Origin: Novosphingobium sp. 32-60-15
Lineage (GTDB): Bacteria > Pseudomonadota > Alphaproteobacteria > Sphingomonadales > Sphingomonadaceae
DNA length: 64,000 nt
Direction of reading: 5' to 3'
Assembly: GCF_002280675.1 (NCBI RefSeq)
Contig: NZ_NCEN01000009.1
Coordinates: 1-64,000 of the forward strand
Position 1 is the first letter of the stretch. Every line of letters starts with the position of its first letter. The notes beneath the pieces were generated by a model. The model worked only from the letters and a program-made list of their open reading frames with translations. It was not told where the DNA came from and did no database searches. A program made the position numbers and the translations under genes. Below are positions 10,349 to 20,704 of the stretch, piece by piece.

Positions 10349-10424
10349 GCCCTTGCGCTGCCATAGCGCGGGGGACTTTGCAAGTCATTCGCAATAGAAT
10401 TGCGCTAGATCAAAAATGAAGAGT

Positions 10425-10596
10425 GTTTCGCGCAGAGACGCAGAGGAAGTAGAGAGCGCGGGGATGTTGCTTTGGGCTGATAAGCCCCTACACTTCGGCA
10501 GCCGTCGTACTTACCCCAAGTGACGGTCGAAAGGCGGTCCTGCCGCAAGCGCTACCCCTTTGCGCCCTCCGCATCCTCGGCGTCCCTGCGCGAAAC
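10425..10596. repeat. Repeat with terminal inverted repeats (MITE-like)
   Basis: A 23-base arm starting GTTTCGCGCAGAGACGC (10425-10447) is matched in reverse at 10574-10596 with 21 of 23 identities. The roughly 172-base unit fills most of the gap between feoA and the COQ9-like gene. It holds no convincing gene. The size and flanking inverted repeats suggest a small non-autonomous element; no target-site duplication was confirmed. Confidence 0.55.
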
Positions 10597-10602
10597 CCTT
10601 TT

Positions 10603-11259
10603 TCACGCAGCAGGGTAGCGCAACCGCCCGAGCAGCCGCGTGAACGAGAACGTCTCTTCATCGCTCCGCTTGGTCCACTTGGCCTTCGCTTTTTCAAACT
10701 TCATCACGCCATCAATCCGGCGATCAAGGAAAGCCCGGGCATCGGCGTGGTCATCGCTGCTATCGCTGGCAAAAACCGAGAGCGTGGCAGCATAAATAGC
10801 GCCCAAAGTCAGGCGCTTGGTATAGTGGTTGTAATCAGTGGCGGTATCGCCTGCCAGCCGCCACATCTTGTCGGCGCTGGACCAGCCAAGGCGTGCTGCC
10901 ACGGCCACGTTTTGCGGCATGGCCATGATCGCCATGGCGCGGCGCAGCGCTTCTTCCTTGCCAAGCTGCGCATCAAGCCGGAATTGCACAAGACGGCGGA
11001 TACGTTCACGGATCGGCAGGTTGGAAAGCTGCACTTGCGGCAGTTGTTCAGCCATATCGGCATCGATCCGCGCAATCCATGCGGTGATCATCGCCATAGC
11101 ACCGCCATCAAAGGCAAACCTGGCGAGGGCGGGATCAACCCCTTCTGCCGCAGCAGCAGCCGCAACGGCGGCATCGGTCCAGCCATCAAACACCGCCGCT
11201 TCGGCGATGGCAGGAGCGAGACGGAGGCGAAGCGCATCAAGGCTTTGATCATCAGTCAT
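10603..11259 (-). CDS. COQ9 family protein
   Basis: The 218-residue protein fits the COQ9 family of ubiquinone-biosynthesis helpers, which have a TetR-like helical fold and bind lipids. Supporting features are the acidic N-terminus, the alanine-rich helix at about residues 25-45, and the central RLGWSSADKMWRLAGDTATD stretch followed by YTKR, typical of the C-terminal COQ9 domain. In this family it acts at the membrane with the hydroxylase Coq7. It is followed by an ankyrin-repeat gene on the same strand, with a 16-base gap. Confidence 0.85.
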   Translation of the reverse strand: MTDDQSLDALRLRLAPAIAEAAVFDGWTDAAVAAAAAAEGVDPALARFAFDGGAMAMITAWIARIDADMAEQLPQVQLSNLPIRERIRRLVQFRLDAQLGKEEALRRAMAIMAMPQNVAVAARLGWSSADKMWRLAGDTATDYNHYTKRLTLGAIYAATLSVFASDSSDDHADARAFLDRRIDGVMKFEKAKAKWTKRSDEETFSFTRLLGRLRYPAA

Positions 11260-11274
11260 ATCAATGTGCCAAAA

Positions 11275-11892
11275 TCAGAAGGAGGGGCCGTAGGTCTTCT
11301 TAGGTCCAGCGCCCTTTGCCTCTTTCGAAGCGCGTTCGATTTCGCCGAACACGGCGCTGTTTTTGCCTTCAAGTTCTGCATAATCGCGCGCGGACCGGCC
11401 TGAATTGTCAGGCCTGTCAGGATTCGCACCCGCTTTGATCAACAGGCGAACCAGCGCCAGATCGCGGCGGTGAACGGCGCTGATCAGCGGGGTTTCACCG
11501 GTGTTGTTGGCATCTTCCACCCGCGCGCCAGATTTGATCAGTTCATCAACGCCTTCGATAAAGCCAAGCTCGCAAGCCTGGACCAGAGGCGACATGCCCT
11601 TGTTATCACGCACGTTCACGTTCGCGCCCTTGGCGATAAGGAATTGAATCCACACGAGATCACGACGCGCTACCACGATGTGCAGCGCAGATTGTCCGGT
11701 GGTGTAATCTTTGGTGTTGATAATCTGGGTACCGGGCTCGTTCAAAGCCTCGGTCACCTTATCGCCTTCCTTCTTGCGGACGGCTTCAAGGAACTTGTAA
11801 CTGTCGGAAAACTGGGCCTGCGCAGGGATAGATATCGCAGCGGCAAGCAAGACCGCCAGAATGGCCAGTGGCCTGCGCATGATCGACAGCAT
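11275..11892 (-). CDS. Exported ankyrin-repeat protein
   Basis: The protein (205 residues) has a signal peptide (RRPLAILAVLLAAAISIPAQAQ) and then about four ankyrin repeats with the usual GQSALHIVVARR, GMSPLVQACELG and GETPLISAVHRRD units. It is probably periplasmic and binds another protein. The ATG at 11892 was chosen because AGGAGGAAT lies just upstream and it leaves a compact signal peptide. The last 30 residues are charged and lie outside the repeats. Its partner cannot be read from the context. Confidence 0.85.
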   Translation of the reverse strand: MLSIMRRPLAILAVLLAAAISIPAQAQFSDSYKFLEAVRKKEGDKVTEALNEPGTQIINTKDYTTGQSALHIVVARRDLVWIQFLIAKGANVNVRDNKGMSPLVQACELGFIEGVDELIKSGARVEDANNTGETPLISAVHRRDLALVRLLIKAGANPDRPDNSGRSARDYAELEGKNSAVFGEIERASKEAKGAGPKKTYGPSF

Positions 11893-11968
11893 CAATTCCT
11901 CCTGTTGCAAGCCCATGCCCTGTTGGACAAGACGGACTAGCCTCTTGCAAGCACACGGTTAGCAGAGC

Positions 11969-12586
11969 ATGAACCGCCACGCTATGGCCCACAAACTCCG
12001 ATCCCTTTTCACAGCCCTTGCGGCAACCTGCACTTTCGCGCTTTCTGCATGTGGCGGGGGTGCGCCGAGCGAGAGCCCGCCGCTGGAAGGCGCGGCCATT
12101 GGTGGCGATTTCACGTTGACGGGCAAGGACGGCAAGCCTGTCCGTTATGCTGATTTCAACGGAAAATATCGCATCGTCTATTTCGGCTACACGTTTTGCC
12201 CAGACGTTTGCCCGCTGGATTTGCAGAACATCGCGCAAGGGCTGAAGCTTTTTGCCAAGGATCATGCCGAAGCTGCGGCAAAGGTACAGCCGATCTTCAT
12301 CACGATTGATCCTGCGCGCGATACACCTGAAGTTGTGGGGAAATATGCCGCAAACTTCGGGCCCTCGGTGATCGGACTCACCGGATCACCCGAACAGATT
12401 GCGACCGTGGCCAAGCAGTGGGCGGTGTTTTTTGGCAAACGTGATGGAGGAGCACCCAGGGATTACCTTATGGACCACAGCCGTGCTGCCTATCTGATGG
12501 GGCCGAAGGGTGAGCCGATTGCCTTGTTGCCTGCCGAGAAGGATGCAAAGGCCGTGGCGGCTGAACTTGCAAAATGGGTGCATTAA
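11969..12586 (+). CDS. Sco1/SenC-family copper chaperone
   Basis: The 205-residue protein has a lipoprotein signal (lipobox LSAC) and a thioredoxin-like Sco domain. The copper-binding CxxxC appears as FCPDVCPLD near residue 75, and the distal His appears in MDHSRAAYLMGP. Such proteins deliver copper to cytochrome c oxidase from the outer face of the inner membrane. It is divergent from the ankyrin gene and is followed 7 bases later by the YcgN-like gene. A second Met at 11984 is a possible start. Confidence 0.9.
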   Translation: MNRHAMAHKLRSLFTALAATCTFALSACGGGAPSESPPLEGAAIGGDFTLTGKDGKPVRYADFNGKYRIVYFGYTFCPDVCPLDLQNIAQGLKLFAKDHAEAAAKVQPIFITIDPARDTPEVVGKYAANFGPSVIGLTGSPEQIATVAKQWAVFFGKRDGGAPRDYLMDHSRAAYLMGPKGEPIALLPAEKDAKAVAAELAKWVH

Positions 12587-12593
12587 CAACGCG

Positions 12594-13055
12594 ATGAGCG
12601 CAGACGAGTTCTGGAAACGTCCGATCGAGACTCTCAACCGCGAACAGTGGGAAGCCCTGTGCGACGGGTGCGGCAAGTGCTGCCTGCACAAGTTGGAAGA
12701 TGATCTTACCGGCGAGGTTTATCACACCAACGTTTCTTGCCGCCTGCTGGATTTGAAAACCGGGCGTTGCAGCGATTACAAGCATCGCCGCGTCTATGTG
12801 CCCGATTGCCTGCGGCTGACGCCCAAGCTGGCGCGGGATTTGCCATGGCTGCCAGATACTTGCGCCTATCGTCTGCGCGCGGATGGTGATCCCCTGCCCG
12901 ATTGGCATTACCTGATTTGCGGCGACCGCGAGGCGGTGCATGCGGCGGGGCAATCCGTGCGCGGCAAGGCGATTAGCGAGACGGTTTCGGGGCCGCTAGA
13001 GGAGCATGTTGTTCCGGCGGATTACTTTGATAACAAAGGCAAAACCGGTGCTTGA
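12594..13055 (+). CDS. YcgN/YkgJ-family cysteine-cluster protein
   Basis: The 153-residue protein has the Cys cluster CDGCGKCC near residues 23-30 plus Cys in NVSCRLL, GRCSDY and VPDCLRL. This is the pattern of the UPF0260/YcgN family, thought to bind zinc or an iron-sulphur cluster. Its function is not established. The start at 12594 (MSADEFWKRP) follows the sco stop by 7 bases and matches the family N-terminus. Confidence 0.82.
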   Translation: MSADEFWKRPIETLNREQWEALCDGCGKCCLHKLEDDLTGEVYHTNVSCRLLDLKTGRCSDYKHRRVYVPDCLRLTPKLARDLPWLPDTCAYRLRADGDPLPDWHYLICGDREAVHAAGQSVRGKAISETVSGPLEEHVVPADYFDNKGKTGA

Positions 13056-13806
13056 TTGGCTGCGCCGCGCAGATACGCGGGCCAAGGAGACACCGGCACC
13101 GCGCAAAGTTGCGCCCCGCGTAATCGTGGTGGGTGAGCGAGAATTGCCGCTTGTTATCAAGAAGTTAGGCCATGCCCGGCGGATGACATTACGGCTTGCG
13201 CCCGATGGCAGCGAGGCGCGCGTTTCCATTCCGGCGTGGTGCCGCGTGGGTGATGCCGAAGCCTTTGCGCGGGACCGGGCAGACTGGCTGGCGGGGCAGT
13301 TGGCAAACCTTCCCGAAGCACGGCACATTGCTCCCGGTGCATCGTTGAATTTCAGAGGGGAAACGCTGGTAATTCAATGGGCCGAGGCGGCTCGGCGCAA
13401 GCCTGTGATCGACGATGGGCAGGTGATTATCGGCGGTCCGCAGGAGTCTTTGAGCCGCCGTTTGCAGCGCTGGCTTGAGAGCGAGGCGATGTGGCACTTT
13501 GGTGTCGATTTGGCGCACTATTGTGCAAAAACGGGGCATGATGTGCCGCGTTTGTCCCTTTCACGGGCGCAACGGCGCTGGGGCAGTTGCGCGTCGGATG
13601 GATCGATCCGGATCAACTGGCGGTTGATCATGGCTCCGGATTTCGTGCGCCGCTCCGTCGTAGCGCATGAAGTGGCGCACATGGCGCATTTCGATCACAG
13701 CCCTGCTTTCCACGCGCATCTCGATACGCTGTTCGAAGGCGATGTGGGTGCGGCCAACCGTTGGCTGAAGCGGCATGGACGTTCGCTTTATGCGCCGTTC
13801 GGTTGA
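13048..13806 (+). CDS. YgjP-like (DUF45) metallopeptidase-fold protein
   Basis: The C-terminal half contains the zinc motif HEVAH (in VVAHEVAHMAHFDHSP) with a further His downstream, as in the YgjP/WSS1-like fold. The preceding LSLSRAQRRWGSCASDG is the family's RWGSC signature. E. coli YgjP was reported as a UTP pyrophosphatase, but the fold is that of a zinc peptidase and the role here is open. The GTG at 13048 gives a protein of 252 residues starting VLDWLRR, overlapping the previous stop by 8 bases. An upstream ATG at 13006 is possible, but its GGAG sits only one base before the codon. Confidence 0.85.
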   Translation: MLDWLRRADTRAKETPAPRKVAPRVIVVGERELPLVIKKLGHARRMTLRLAPDGSEARVSIPAWCRVGDAEAFARDRADWLAGQLANLPEARHIAPGASLNFRGETLVIQWAEAARRKPVIDDGQVIIGGPQESLSRRLQRWLESEAMWHFGVDLAHYCAKTGHDVPRLSLSRAQRRWGSCASDGSIRINWRLIMAPDFVRRSVVAHEVAHMAHFDHSPAFHAHLDTLFEGDVGAANRWLKRHGRSLYAPFG

Positions 13807-13846
13807 TGGCTGGCATAAGCGGCGCACACGTCCTATTTAGGCTCCC

Positions 13847-14338
13847 ATGAAATCGTTTTTCCGCAATGTGTCGCCGCGCCGCGCGGTTATCGACTTTTGG
13901 CAAGTGCTGGGCACGCCAAGCGACTATCGCGTGATCGCGCTTGTGCTGGCCACGATCATCACCGGCACCATTTTTGTCGCGCTGGGGAGCGAGGGCGGGC
14001 GCGGTCTGCCGGATCCGCCCAAGGTGATCTATTTCCCAAGCCTGATCGAGGGCCGCACGGACGCTGAAATCCTTGCAGAAAACTTTGCCGCCACCGCCAA
14101 AGTGCGGGCCGAGGAAGCCGAGGAAGAGGCGCGGCAGGAAAGGATGCGCCAGATGTATAGAGCGGTTGGCGATGCGACCGGCGTCGATACGGCCAAGGCC
14201 TATGCCGAGGGCAAGGCCGAGCGCGCCGCAGAGAAGGCAAAGCTTGAGGCGGAGCGCGAGGCGATCCTCGACAAGCATTTGATAGACAATCCGGTATTCG
14301 ATGAAGCAAAGAAGGCGGGGCTGGCCAAAGCGCCATGA
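13847..14338 (+). CDS. Single-pass membrane protein, unknown function
   Basis: The 163-residue protein has one transmembrane helix (about residues 28-46, VIALVLATIITGTIFVALG), then a short Pro-rich piece and a long charged Ala/Glu/Arg/Lys helix (about 65-150), probably coiled coil. It ends four bases inside ribD (ATGA overlap), so it is co-translated with the riboflavin genes. It is not a recognised riboflavin enzyme; no function is proposed. Confidence 0.75.
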   Translation: MKSFFRNVSPRRAVIDFWQVLGTPSDYRVIALVLATIITGTIFVALGSEGGRGLPDPPKVIYFPSLIEGRTDAEILAENFAATAKVRAEEAEEEARQERMRQMYRAVGDATGVDTAKAYAEGKAERAAEKAKLEAEREAILDKHLIDNPVFDEAKKAGLAKAP

Positions 14339-15306
14339 CCCGCGCCGACGATCTGCGCTGGCTCGAGGCGGCTGCGGCAGTGGCGGCGCGCGGGCGACCG
14401 CTCAGCCGTCCGAACCCGGCGGTGGGCGCGGTGATTGTCAAAGATGGCATCGTGATCGGGCGCGGATGGACGCGGGCGGGCGGAAGGCCACATGCCGAGG
14501 CCGAAGCACTGGCGATGGCGGGCGATGCTGCGCGCGGGGGCACGCTGTATGTTACGCTGGAGCCATGTGCCCATGACAGCGCGCGCGGCCCCTCTTGCAC
14601 ATCGCTGGTCTTGGGCAGCGGCCTTGCCCGCGTGGTGATCGGCGTGGAAGACCCTGATCCGCGTACGGCGGGCAGCGGGATTGCGGCACTGCGGGCGGCG
14701 GGGGTTTTGGCAGAAGTGCTGCCCTGCCCTGCGGCGCGGGCATCGCTGGCGGGATACCTTATTCTGACCAATATGGGACGTCCCCACATCACGCTGAAAC
14801 TGGCGATGTCTGTGGATGGCAAGATTGCGCTGGCCGATGGATCGAGCCGGTGGATTACGGGACCGGAGGCGCGCGCGCATTGCCATGTTGAACGGGCGCG
14901 GGCCGATGCGATACTGGTGGGCGGTGGCACTTTGCGCGCTGATAGTCCGCAGCTTGACGTGCGATTGGCGGGGCTTGAAGGGCGCAGCCCGCAACGCATG
15001 GTTTTGACGCAGCGACCTGTACCCGATGGCTGGAATGCGGTGACCGACATTACTGCGCCCGGTGCGTTCGGGCAGGCGCAATATTTGTTCGTGGAGGGTG
15101 GCGCGCAGACGGCGGCCAGTTTCATCGCGGCGGATATGGTGGACCGATTGCTGATCTATCGCGCACCGATCATCGTGGGCGCTGGTCTGCCGTGCATCGG
15201 CGATATCGGTTTGGACGGGTTGGCCAATGCACATGGGCGTTGGTGCATGATGGACCGGCGGACGCTTGGCAGCGACGTTTGCGACGTCTACGAACGCATC
15301 CGCTAA
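14335..15306 (+). CDS. ribD: Riboflavin biosynthesis deaminase/reductase
   Basis: This 323-residue bifunctional enzyme has a deaminase domain (about residues 1-145) with the zinc motifs HAEAEAL and EPCAHDSARGPSC, and a reductase domain (about 150-323) beginning with the conserved TLKLAMSVDGKIA. It deaminates the pyrimidine from GTP cyclohydrolase II and reduces its ribosyl side chain. It overlaps the upstream membrane-protein gene by four bases and is followed by ribE after 12 bases. Length is slightly short of the usual 360. Confidence 0.94.
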   Translation: MTRADDLRWLEAAAAVAARGRPLSRPNPAVGAVIVKDGIVIGRGWTRAGGRPHAEAEALAMAGDAARGGTLYVTLEPCAHDSARGPSCTSLVLGSGLARVVIGVEDPDPRTAGSGIAALRAAGVLAEVLPCPAARASLAGYLILTNMGRPHITLKLAMSVDGKIALADGSSRWITGPEARAHCHVERARADAILVGGGTLRADSPQLDVRLAGLEGRSPQRMVLTQRPVPDGWNAVTDITAPGAFGQAQYLFVEGGAQTAASFIAADMVDRLLIYRAPIIVGAGLPCIGDIGLDGLANAHGRWCMMDRRTLGSDVCDVYERIR

Positions 15307-15318
15307 AGGAGATTTGCA

Positions 15319-15942
15319 ATGTTCACCGGGATCGTCACCGAAGTTGGCAACATCCTCGCTATTGAGGACAAGGGTGATCGCCACATCACGATCTCGTGCG
15401 CGATGGACCCTGACAAAATTGCCATCGGCGCATCCATCGCCTGTTCGGGTGTGTGCCTGACCGTAGTGGATAAAGGTGGCATTGCTGGTGAGGGCTGGTT
15501 TGCGGTGGACGTTTCGGGCGAGACGATCAACTGCACGGCCCCGCAGCAGTGGGTAGTGGGTGCGCCGCTGAACCTTGAACCGGCGTTGAAGCTGGGCGAC
15601 GAGTTGGGCGGACATATTGTGACCGGCCATGTCGATGCGGTGGGTGAAGTTGTCAGCATCATGCCCGAAGGCGGATCGTTGCGCTTTGTGATTGCCGCGC
15701 CAAAGGAACTCGCGCCCTATATTGCGGCCAAGGGTTCAATAACCTTGAACGGCGTATCGTTGACGGTGAATGACGTAGCAGACCAGCCTGACGGGGCGTG
15801 CCATTTCATGTTGAACATCATTCCGCACACCGCGCACGTAACGACGATTGGTATGCTGTCGCCGGGCCACAAGGTGAACCTGGAAATTGATGTGCTGGCG
15901 CGGTATTTGAAGCGCATGCAAAGCTTGGCGGCGCAGGGGTAG
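15319..15942 (+). CDS. ribE: Riboflavin synthase, alpha subunit
   Basis: The 207-residue protein begins MFTGIVTEVG, the hallmark of riboflavin synthase, and has two lumazine-binding barrels with the repeated ACSGVCLTV and TLNGVSLTV motifs. It converts two lumazine molecules to riboflavin. AAAGGAG lies 7-8 bases before the ATG. The usual next genes (ribBA, ribH) are absent; a repeat-rich gap follows. No FMN riboswitch was seen ahead of ribD. Confidence 0.95.
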   Translation: MFTGIVTEVGNILAIEDKGDRHITISCAMDPDKIAIGASIACSGVCLTVVDKGGIAGEGWFAVDVSGETINCTAPQQWVVGAPLNLEPALKLGDELGGHIVTGHVDAVGEVVSIMPEGGSLRFVIAAPKELAPYIAAKGSITLNGVSLTVNDVADQPDGACHFMLNIIPHTAHVTTIGMLSPGHKVNLEIDVLARYLKRMQSLAAQG

Positions 15943-16064
15943 GGTTGCGCGTCATCCTTCGACCAGCTTGAGATGAGCGGGTTTTGAAGGACGGGTCAGT
16001 ATCTGCACCATTTTGCTTCGTCACTCGCGCGATGGCGGGAATCGGGGGTGGCGTTGTGCGCTGG

Positions 16065-16084
16065 ATCCCCGCCTGCGCGGGGAT
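16065..16084. repeat. Short hairpin repeat (ATCCCCGC-4-GCGGGGAT)
   Basis: Perfect 8-base arms around a CTGC loop, set in the common intergenic repeat context CTGGATCCCCGCC. It lies in the 227-base gap after ribE, between converging genes. The first part of the gap (about 15953-16005) resembles a decayed copy of another dispersed repeat (CATCCTTCGACCAGCTTGAG). Confidence 0.5.
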
Positions 16085-16169
16085 GACGATGGGTGGGTTG
16101 GGCTAACGATAGCGGGTTGGGATGACGTTGACGTTGACGGGTTAACCTGACGCAGGTCGGGCCGTGTAA

Positions 16170-16838
16170 TCAAGCGCAGCTTAGCAGGATTTCCATGAGT
16201 TGTTCGGGCTGATCGGCCATGATGAAGTGGCCGCATTTGGCTTCGTGATATTCCCACGCGGGATCGTTCTTCAGGGCACGGCTGAATTGGGCGAAGGGCG
16301 TGGGCTGCCAATCGTTGGCGAAGACATAGATGCTGCGGGGGATTTTGACCTCTTCGCCGGTCAGGCGCACGGCTTCCAACAAGGTCAACAGCGGATGCGG
16401 CGTCAGCATCGGGGATGCCAAACCGGGCAGCGGGGCGACCGCACCGGGGTGGAACTTCTGGCTATCGACATAATGATTGTGTTCAAAATCGCCGGTCAGA
16501 TCCCACAGCGACTGGCCATCTTGCGGCACGAAGGCATCGACATAGACGATGGCATCAATGCGCGCGCCCAGCCTTGCAGCAAGGCCGGTGATGACCATGC
16601 CGCCCCACGAATGGCCCGCCAGTACGAAGTGATCGAGGCCTGCTGCTGCAATTTGTGCGCAGACATCATCGATTATCGTGGTGAGCGTTATGCCCGGATG
16701 AAATTCGCCCACGCGGTTGCCAAGACCGGTGAGGTTGGCGTTTACGACGCGATGCCCGGCTGCTGCCAGTTCAGCTTCATGCCGCGCCCAAACCCAACTG
16801 CCACACCATGCACCGTGGACGAGAACGTAATCCGTCAT
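16170..16838 (-). CDS. Alpha/beta hydrolase (salicylate-esterase-like family)
   Basis: The 222-residue protein starts YVLVHGAWCGSWVW (oxyanion-hole HG motif) and has the nucleophile elbow GHSWGG near residues 73-78 and a C-terminal His in KCGHFIMAD. That gives a Ser-Asp-His triad typical of small esterases of the plant methylesterase / salicylate esterase type. Its start overlaps the metF stop by four bases, so it is tied to the one-carbon/demethylation operon. Substrate unknown; a methyl ester or aryl ester would fit the setting. Confidence 0.8.
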   Translation of the reverse strand: MTDYVLVHGAWCGSWVWARHEAELAAAGHRVVNANLTGLGNRVGEFHPGITLTTIIDDVCAQIAAAGLDHFVLAGHSWGGMVITGLAARLGARIDAIVYVDAFVPQDGQSLWDLTGDFEHNHYVDSQKFHPGAVAPLPGLASPMLTPHPLLTLLEAVRLTGEEVKIPRSIYVFANDWQPTPFAQFSRALKNDPAWEYHEAKCGHFIMADQPEQLMEILLSCA

Positions 16839-17716
16839 GCGCCGATGCCGTGCTTCTTGTTATAAGCGTGCAGCCATTCCAGCGTTTTGGTAAGACCGCC
16901 GAACGGGTAGAAATGCAAGCGCACACGGCCATGTTCGGGGCCGAGGCCCTTGGCGAAGGCATCAACCAGCTTGTCTGGCCCGGCGCTGCCGAGCAGGTTC
17001 GTGACCGAGATGCCGTACTTTTTGAGGACCGATGTGGACGCGCCAACGCCGCAGCGGGCGGCGAAAGACAGCAGGCGTTTGATTCCGGCAGGTCCGGGTA
17101 CACCGATGCGCACCGGCGCATCAATGCCGCGTGCGCGCAATTCTTTCAGCCATGCAAGGAAAGCGTCGGGATCAAAGCCGAACTGGGTGACGATCAACGG
17201 GGCCATGCCGCGCGCGGTGATGTCTGCCACTTTCTTTTCGAGCACGGCCCAGCATTCCGCCGTGGTCATGTTGGGATGGCCTTCAGGATGGCCACCGATG
17301 CCGATGGCCTTGATGCCGGCGCGTTCGAACGCGCCGGTGGCAATCAGGGCGGAGGTGTCGAAATAGGGACCGACCGGTTCGGGCGGATCACCTGCGACGA
17401 TGAAGCAGCGTTCGACGCCGGCCTTTTCGACCACGGCGCGCAGGTAGCCTTCGAAATCATCTTCGGACGTGATGCGGCGGGCGGAGAAATGGGGCATTGG
17501 TTCGAAGCCGAGTTCGCGCACGGCAACCGTGGCGGCGACGCGGGCGGCAACGTCTTCTCCGGGAAGGAACGTGACCGCAACGGGCGTCTCAGCGGGAATG
17601 AGCGGAGCGGCATCGCGCAGGGATGCTTCGTCCTTCGCGGTCATCTCAAGCGAGAAACCGTCTGTGATCCCGGCGGGCTCCTTGTCCCAATTCGGGTGAA
17701 TTACCGGTGTGGCCAT
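16835..17716 (-). CDS. metF: Methylenetetrahydrofolate reductase-family protein
   Basis: This 293-residue TIM-barrel flavoprotein of the MTHFR family has the PMPHFSARRI stretch near residue 75 and VAGDPPEPVG, the latter matching the family's GD-P motif. GAGAGG precedes the ATG. It sits 134 bases downstream of the O-demethylase gene. In Sphingobium sp. SYK-6 the metF beside ligM oxidises the 5-methyl-tetrahydrofolate made by demethylation; the same catabolic job is likely here rather than methionine synthesis. The gene overlaps the following esterase gene by four bases. Confidence 0.85.
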   Translation of the reverse strand: MATPVIHPNWDKEPAGITDGFSLEMTAKDEASLRDAAPLIPAETPVAVTFLPGEDVAARVAATVAVRELGFEPMPHFSARRITSEDDFEGYLRAVVEKAGVERCFIVAGDPPEPVGPYFDTSALIATGAFERAGIKAIGIGGHPEGHPNMTTAECWAVLEKKVADITARGMAPLIVTQFGFDPDAFLAWLKELRARGIDAPVRIGVPGPAGIKRLLSFAARCGVGASTSVLKKYGISVTNLLGSAGPDKLVDAFAKGLGPEHGRVRLHFYPFGGLTKTLEWLHAYNKKHGIGA

Positions 17717-17817
17717 GGTCGGGATCCTCTCTCCAGAGAGCCCCTCGTGTTAAGCAGAGGGGTTAGGTTGGGGGCTTTGGTTGAAACGCTGTGCTGCCGG
17801 AGAGCCCCCACCCCCGG

Positions 17818-17839
17818 CCCCTCCCCTGATGGGGAGGGG
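17818..17839. repeat. GC-rich hairpin (family D)
   Basis: CCCCTCCCC (17818-17826) and GGGGAGGGG (17831-17839) pair perfectly around TGAT, just after the stop of the O-demethylase gene on the minus strand. A weaker CCCCTC/GAGGGG pair lies at 17741-17762. There is no clear T run on the minus strand, so it may only attenuate expression or protect the 3' end ahead of metF. Confidence 0.6.
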
Positions 17840-17850
17840 GGAAGTGCCGC

Positions 17851-19371
<1,521 letters not shown>

Positions 19372-19373
19372 TC

Positions 19374-20228
19374 ATGAGCGCTTCGTTGATTTTGACGCTA
19401 TCGTGCGAGGACAAGCCGGGCATCGTTGCGCGCGTCACCAGCAACCTCTTTGAGGCTGGCGGCAACATTAGCGAGGCGCAGCAATTTGACGATCCGCAAA
19501 GCGGCCAGTTCTTCATGCGCGTGGTGTTCAATCCGGGCGATTTGGACGTTGCAGCATTTCGCACTTCGTTTGCCCCTATTGCCGAACAATACGCCATGCG
19601 GTGGAACATTCGCGACACATCGGTGAACCGCAAGGTTATCCTGATGGTCAGCAAGTTTGATCACTGCTTGGGCGACTTGCTCTATCGCACGCGCATTGGC
19701 GAATTGCCGATGGATATTGTGGCGATTCTGGGCAACCACCCCAAGGAAGCGCTGAACATCTCGCTAATTGGCGACATTCCCTATTATCACCTGCCAATCA
19801 CCAAGGACACCAAGCCGCAACAAGAGGCCGAGGTGAAGCGCATCGTGACCGAAACCGGCGCAGAACTGGTCGTGCTGGCGCGGTACATGCAAATCTTGTC
19901 GGATGATCTGACGACGTTCCTTTCGGGCCGTTGCATCAACATCCACCATTCGTTTTTGCCCAGCTTCAAGGGGGCAAAGCCCTATCATCAGGCACACGCG
20001 CGCGGGGTGAAGATGATCGGCGCGACGGGGCACTACGTAACGACGGACCTTGATGAAGGCCCGATCATCCATCAGGATGTGGAAGCAGTGACGCATGCCG
20101 ACAGCCCCGAAGATCTGGTGCGCAAGGGCCGCGATGTGGAGCGCCGCGTTCTGGCCGAAGCCGTGCGGCTGCATCTGGAAGACCGCGCGCTGGTGAATGG
20201 CACCAAGACGGTTGTTTTCAAGAGTTGA
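19374..20228 (+). CDS. purU: Formyltetrahydrofolate deformylase
   Basis: The 284-residue protein has an N-terminal ACT domain (about residues 1-80, [19 protein letters not shown]) and a formyltransferase domain (about 90-284). Its motifs are [20 protein letters not shown] and the catalytic [18 protein letters not shown]. It hydrolyses 10-formyl-tetrahydrofolate to formate and tetrahydrofolate. GGGAGAA precedes the ATG. Its divergent position opposite the O-demethylase suggests it recycles tetrahydrofolate during demethylation, with formate as the waste product. Confidence 0.94.
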   Translation: MSASLILTLSCEDKPGIVARVTSNLFEAGGNISEAQQFDDPQSGQFFMRVVFNPGDLDVAAFRTSFAPIAEQYAMRWNIRDTSVNRKVILMVSKFDHCLGDLLYRTRIGELPMDIVAILGNHPKEALNISLIGDIPYYHLPITKDTKPQQEAEVKRIVTETGAELVVLARYMQILSDDLTTFLSGRCINIHHSFLPSFKGAKPYHQAHARGVKMIGATGHYVTTDLDEGPIIHQDVEAVTHADSPEDLVRKGRDVERRVLAEAVRLHLEDRALVNGTKTVVFKS

Positions 20229-20288
20229 GGACAGGCGGCGGCAGGGGCATTATGCTTATGCCGCCGCTTGCGGTTCGGGAGAAATGCC

Positions 20289-20690
20289 ATGACCGTCAAT
20301 GCCTTGGACCATGTAAACATCATCACGGACAAGCTTGATGAAACCGCGCAGTTCTATCAGGCGTTGTTGGGGCTGGAACGCCGCGATGGGCCGCCGCCGC
20401 TGACCCCGCAAAACGCACAGTGGATGTTTGATGGCGCAGGCCGCGCGATCATCCACATCAACGCAGTGGATTGCCCGCGCACTTATGACCGCGCGGTTGA
20501 GCCGGGTTCACTGACTGGCGCAATCCACCATGTTGCGCTGAATTGCAGCGGGTATGATGATATGATGGCGCGGATTGGTGCGCTGGGCCTTGATTGCCAG
20601 ACCAACACGGTCGAGGCGATTGGCCTTCGCCAGATATTCACGGCTGATCCGAATAACGTGTTGCTGGAGCTGAATTTCTTCGGGGATTAA
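20289..20690 (+). CDS. VOC-family (glyoxalase/dioxygenase fold) protein
   Basis: The 133-residue protein has one VOC module: NALDHVNIITDKLDETAQFY, then AIHHVALNCSGYDDMMARI and a C-terminal VLLELNFF. The conserved His and Glu positions fit a metal site. The ATG at 20289 was preferred over 20268 because GGGAGAA precedes it. It lies 60 bases after purU on the same strand and may share its transcript. The reaction cannot be read from sequence; glyoxalase, ring-cleavage or binding roles all occur. Confidence 0.78.
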   Translation: MTVNALDHVNIITDKLDETAQFYQALLGLERRDGPPPLTPQNAQWMFDGAGRAIIHINAVDCPRTYDRAVEPGSLTGAIHHVALNCSGYDDMMARIGALGLDCQTNTVEAIGLRQIFTADPNNVLLELNFFGD

Positions 20691-20704
20691 CCCTCCCCTA
20701 ATCC

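Noticed and set aside
14200..15630. 476-codon reading frame antisense to ribD and ribE
   Set aside because: Shadow frame; both riboflavin genes on the plus strand have full family motifs.
16021..16095. CRISPR-like repeat in the gap after ribE
   Set aside because: Only one hairpin unit is present, with no regular spacing; it matches a dispersed intergenic repeat.
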